DNA from: Gemmatimonadota bacterium
GTDB lineage: Bacteria; Gemmatimonadota; Gemmatimonadetes; Gemmatimonadales; GWC2-71-9
Assembly: GCA_003221045.1 (NCBI GenBank)
Contig: QHUC01000003.1
Location: 1-40,054 of the forward strand
Direction: 5' to 3'
Length of the DNA: 40,054 nucleotides
Shown: positions 39,610-40,054 of the stretch, one piece after another
Layout: each line of letters opens with the position of its first letter
How positions within the stretch are numbered: the first letter of the stretch is position 1
Position numbers and translations under genes: made by a program
Notes under the pieces: model-generated
Told to the model about the DNA's origin: nothing
Seen by the model: only the letters and a program-made list of their open reading frames with translations
Database searches by the model: none

Positions 39610-40054
39610 ATGAGAGGTACGTTCGGCACCATCCTGCTCGCCGTCTGCGTGCTGCCCGCGGCGAGCGCCGCGCAAGCCCAAAACCCCGTCTCGAACGCGC
39701 TCCGGGCCTCGGAGCAGCGCCAGGAAAAGAGCATCGTCGCTGCCGCCGAGGAGATGCCGGCCGACAAGTACGGTTTCAAACCCACCCCGGCACAGATGAG
39801 CTTTGGCAAGGTGGTCGCTCATCTGATCGCGGAGGGAAACTATGAACTCTGCAGCGCCGCGTCCGGCCAGAAGGCTCCGGAGGTTGGGAAGTTCGACGAA
39901 TCCGACCCCAAGGACAAGCTCGTGGCTGGCTTGAAGGACTCTTTCAAGTTCTGCGAGACCGCGTTCGCGCAGTTGCAGGACGCGCAGCTCGCCGATAGCA
40001 CGCCGTTCTTCGGCGGCCGCAAGGTCACACGCGCGCTGGCCGTCTTGGTCACGG
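39610..40054 (+). CDS. DinB-family protein, secreted; 3' end outside window
   Basis: Signal peptide to AQAQ; ALRASEQRQEKSIVAAAEEMPADKYGFKPTPAQMSFGKVVAHLIAEGNYELC, typical DinB-like four-helix pattern. Confidence 0.75.
   Translation, partial: MRGTFGTILLAVCVLPAASAAQAQNPVSNALRASEQRQEKSIVAAAEEMPADKYGFKPTPAQMSFGKVVAHLIAEGNYELCSAASGQKAPEVGKFDESDPKDKLVAGLKDSFKFCETAFAQLQDAQLADSTPFFGGRKVTRALAVLVT

Overview
High-GC bacterial chromosome segment. Gene content resembles Gemmatimonadota, which is an inference from content only. It carries about 31 plausible protein-coding genes, with the first and last truncated by the window edges. No rRNA, tRNA or CRISPR array was recognised. The most notable locus is at about 0.57-7.46 kb: a tightly overlapping operon encoding stressosome components (RsbR-like, RsbS-like, RsbT-like, an RsbX/SpoIIE-type phosphatase), followed not by a SigB-type output but by a sigma-54 enhancer-binding activator with a degenerate receiver domain, and then a TPR protein. 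By eye, a consensus-perfect -24/-12 sigma-54 promoter (TGGCAC-N5-TTGCT) lies just upstream of rsbR. A second one (TGGCAT-N5-TTGCG) lies upstream of the adjacent lipoprotein / choice-of-anchor P-like gene pair. This suggests a stressosome-to-sigma-54 signalling route that controls itself and neighbouring surface proteins. Other observations: a short-chain dehydrogenase with an internal deletion and frameshift, a decayed IS200-like element with hairpins at both ends inside a larger imperfect inverted repeat, an aminotransferase/ALDH/CoA-transferase catabolic cluster, a P1 peptidase-Rieske oxygenase-APC permease operon, and several strong intergenic hairpins. The remainder looks like ordinary metabolic and peptidase genes. 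All calls come from reading motifs in the sequence and translations; no database searches were run.
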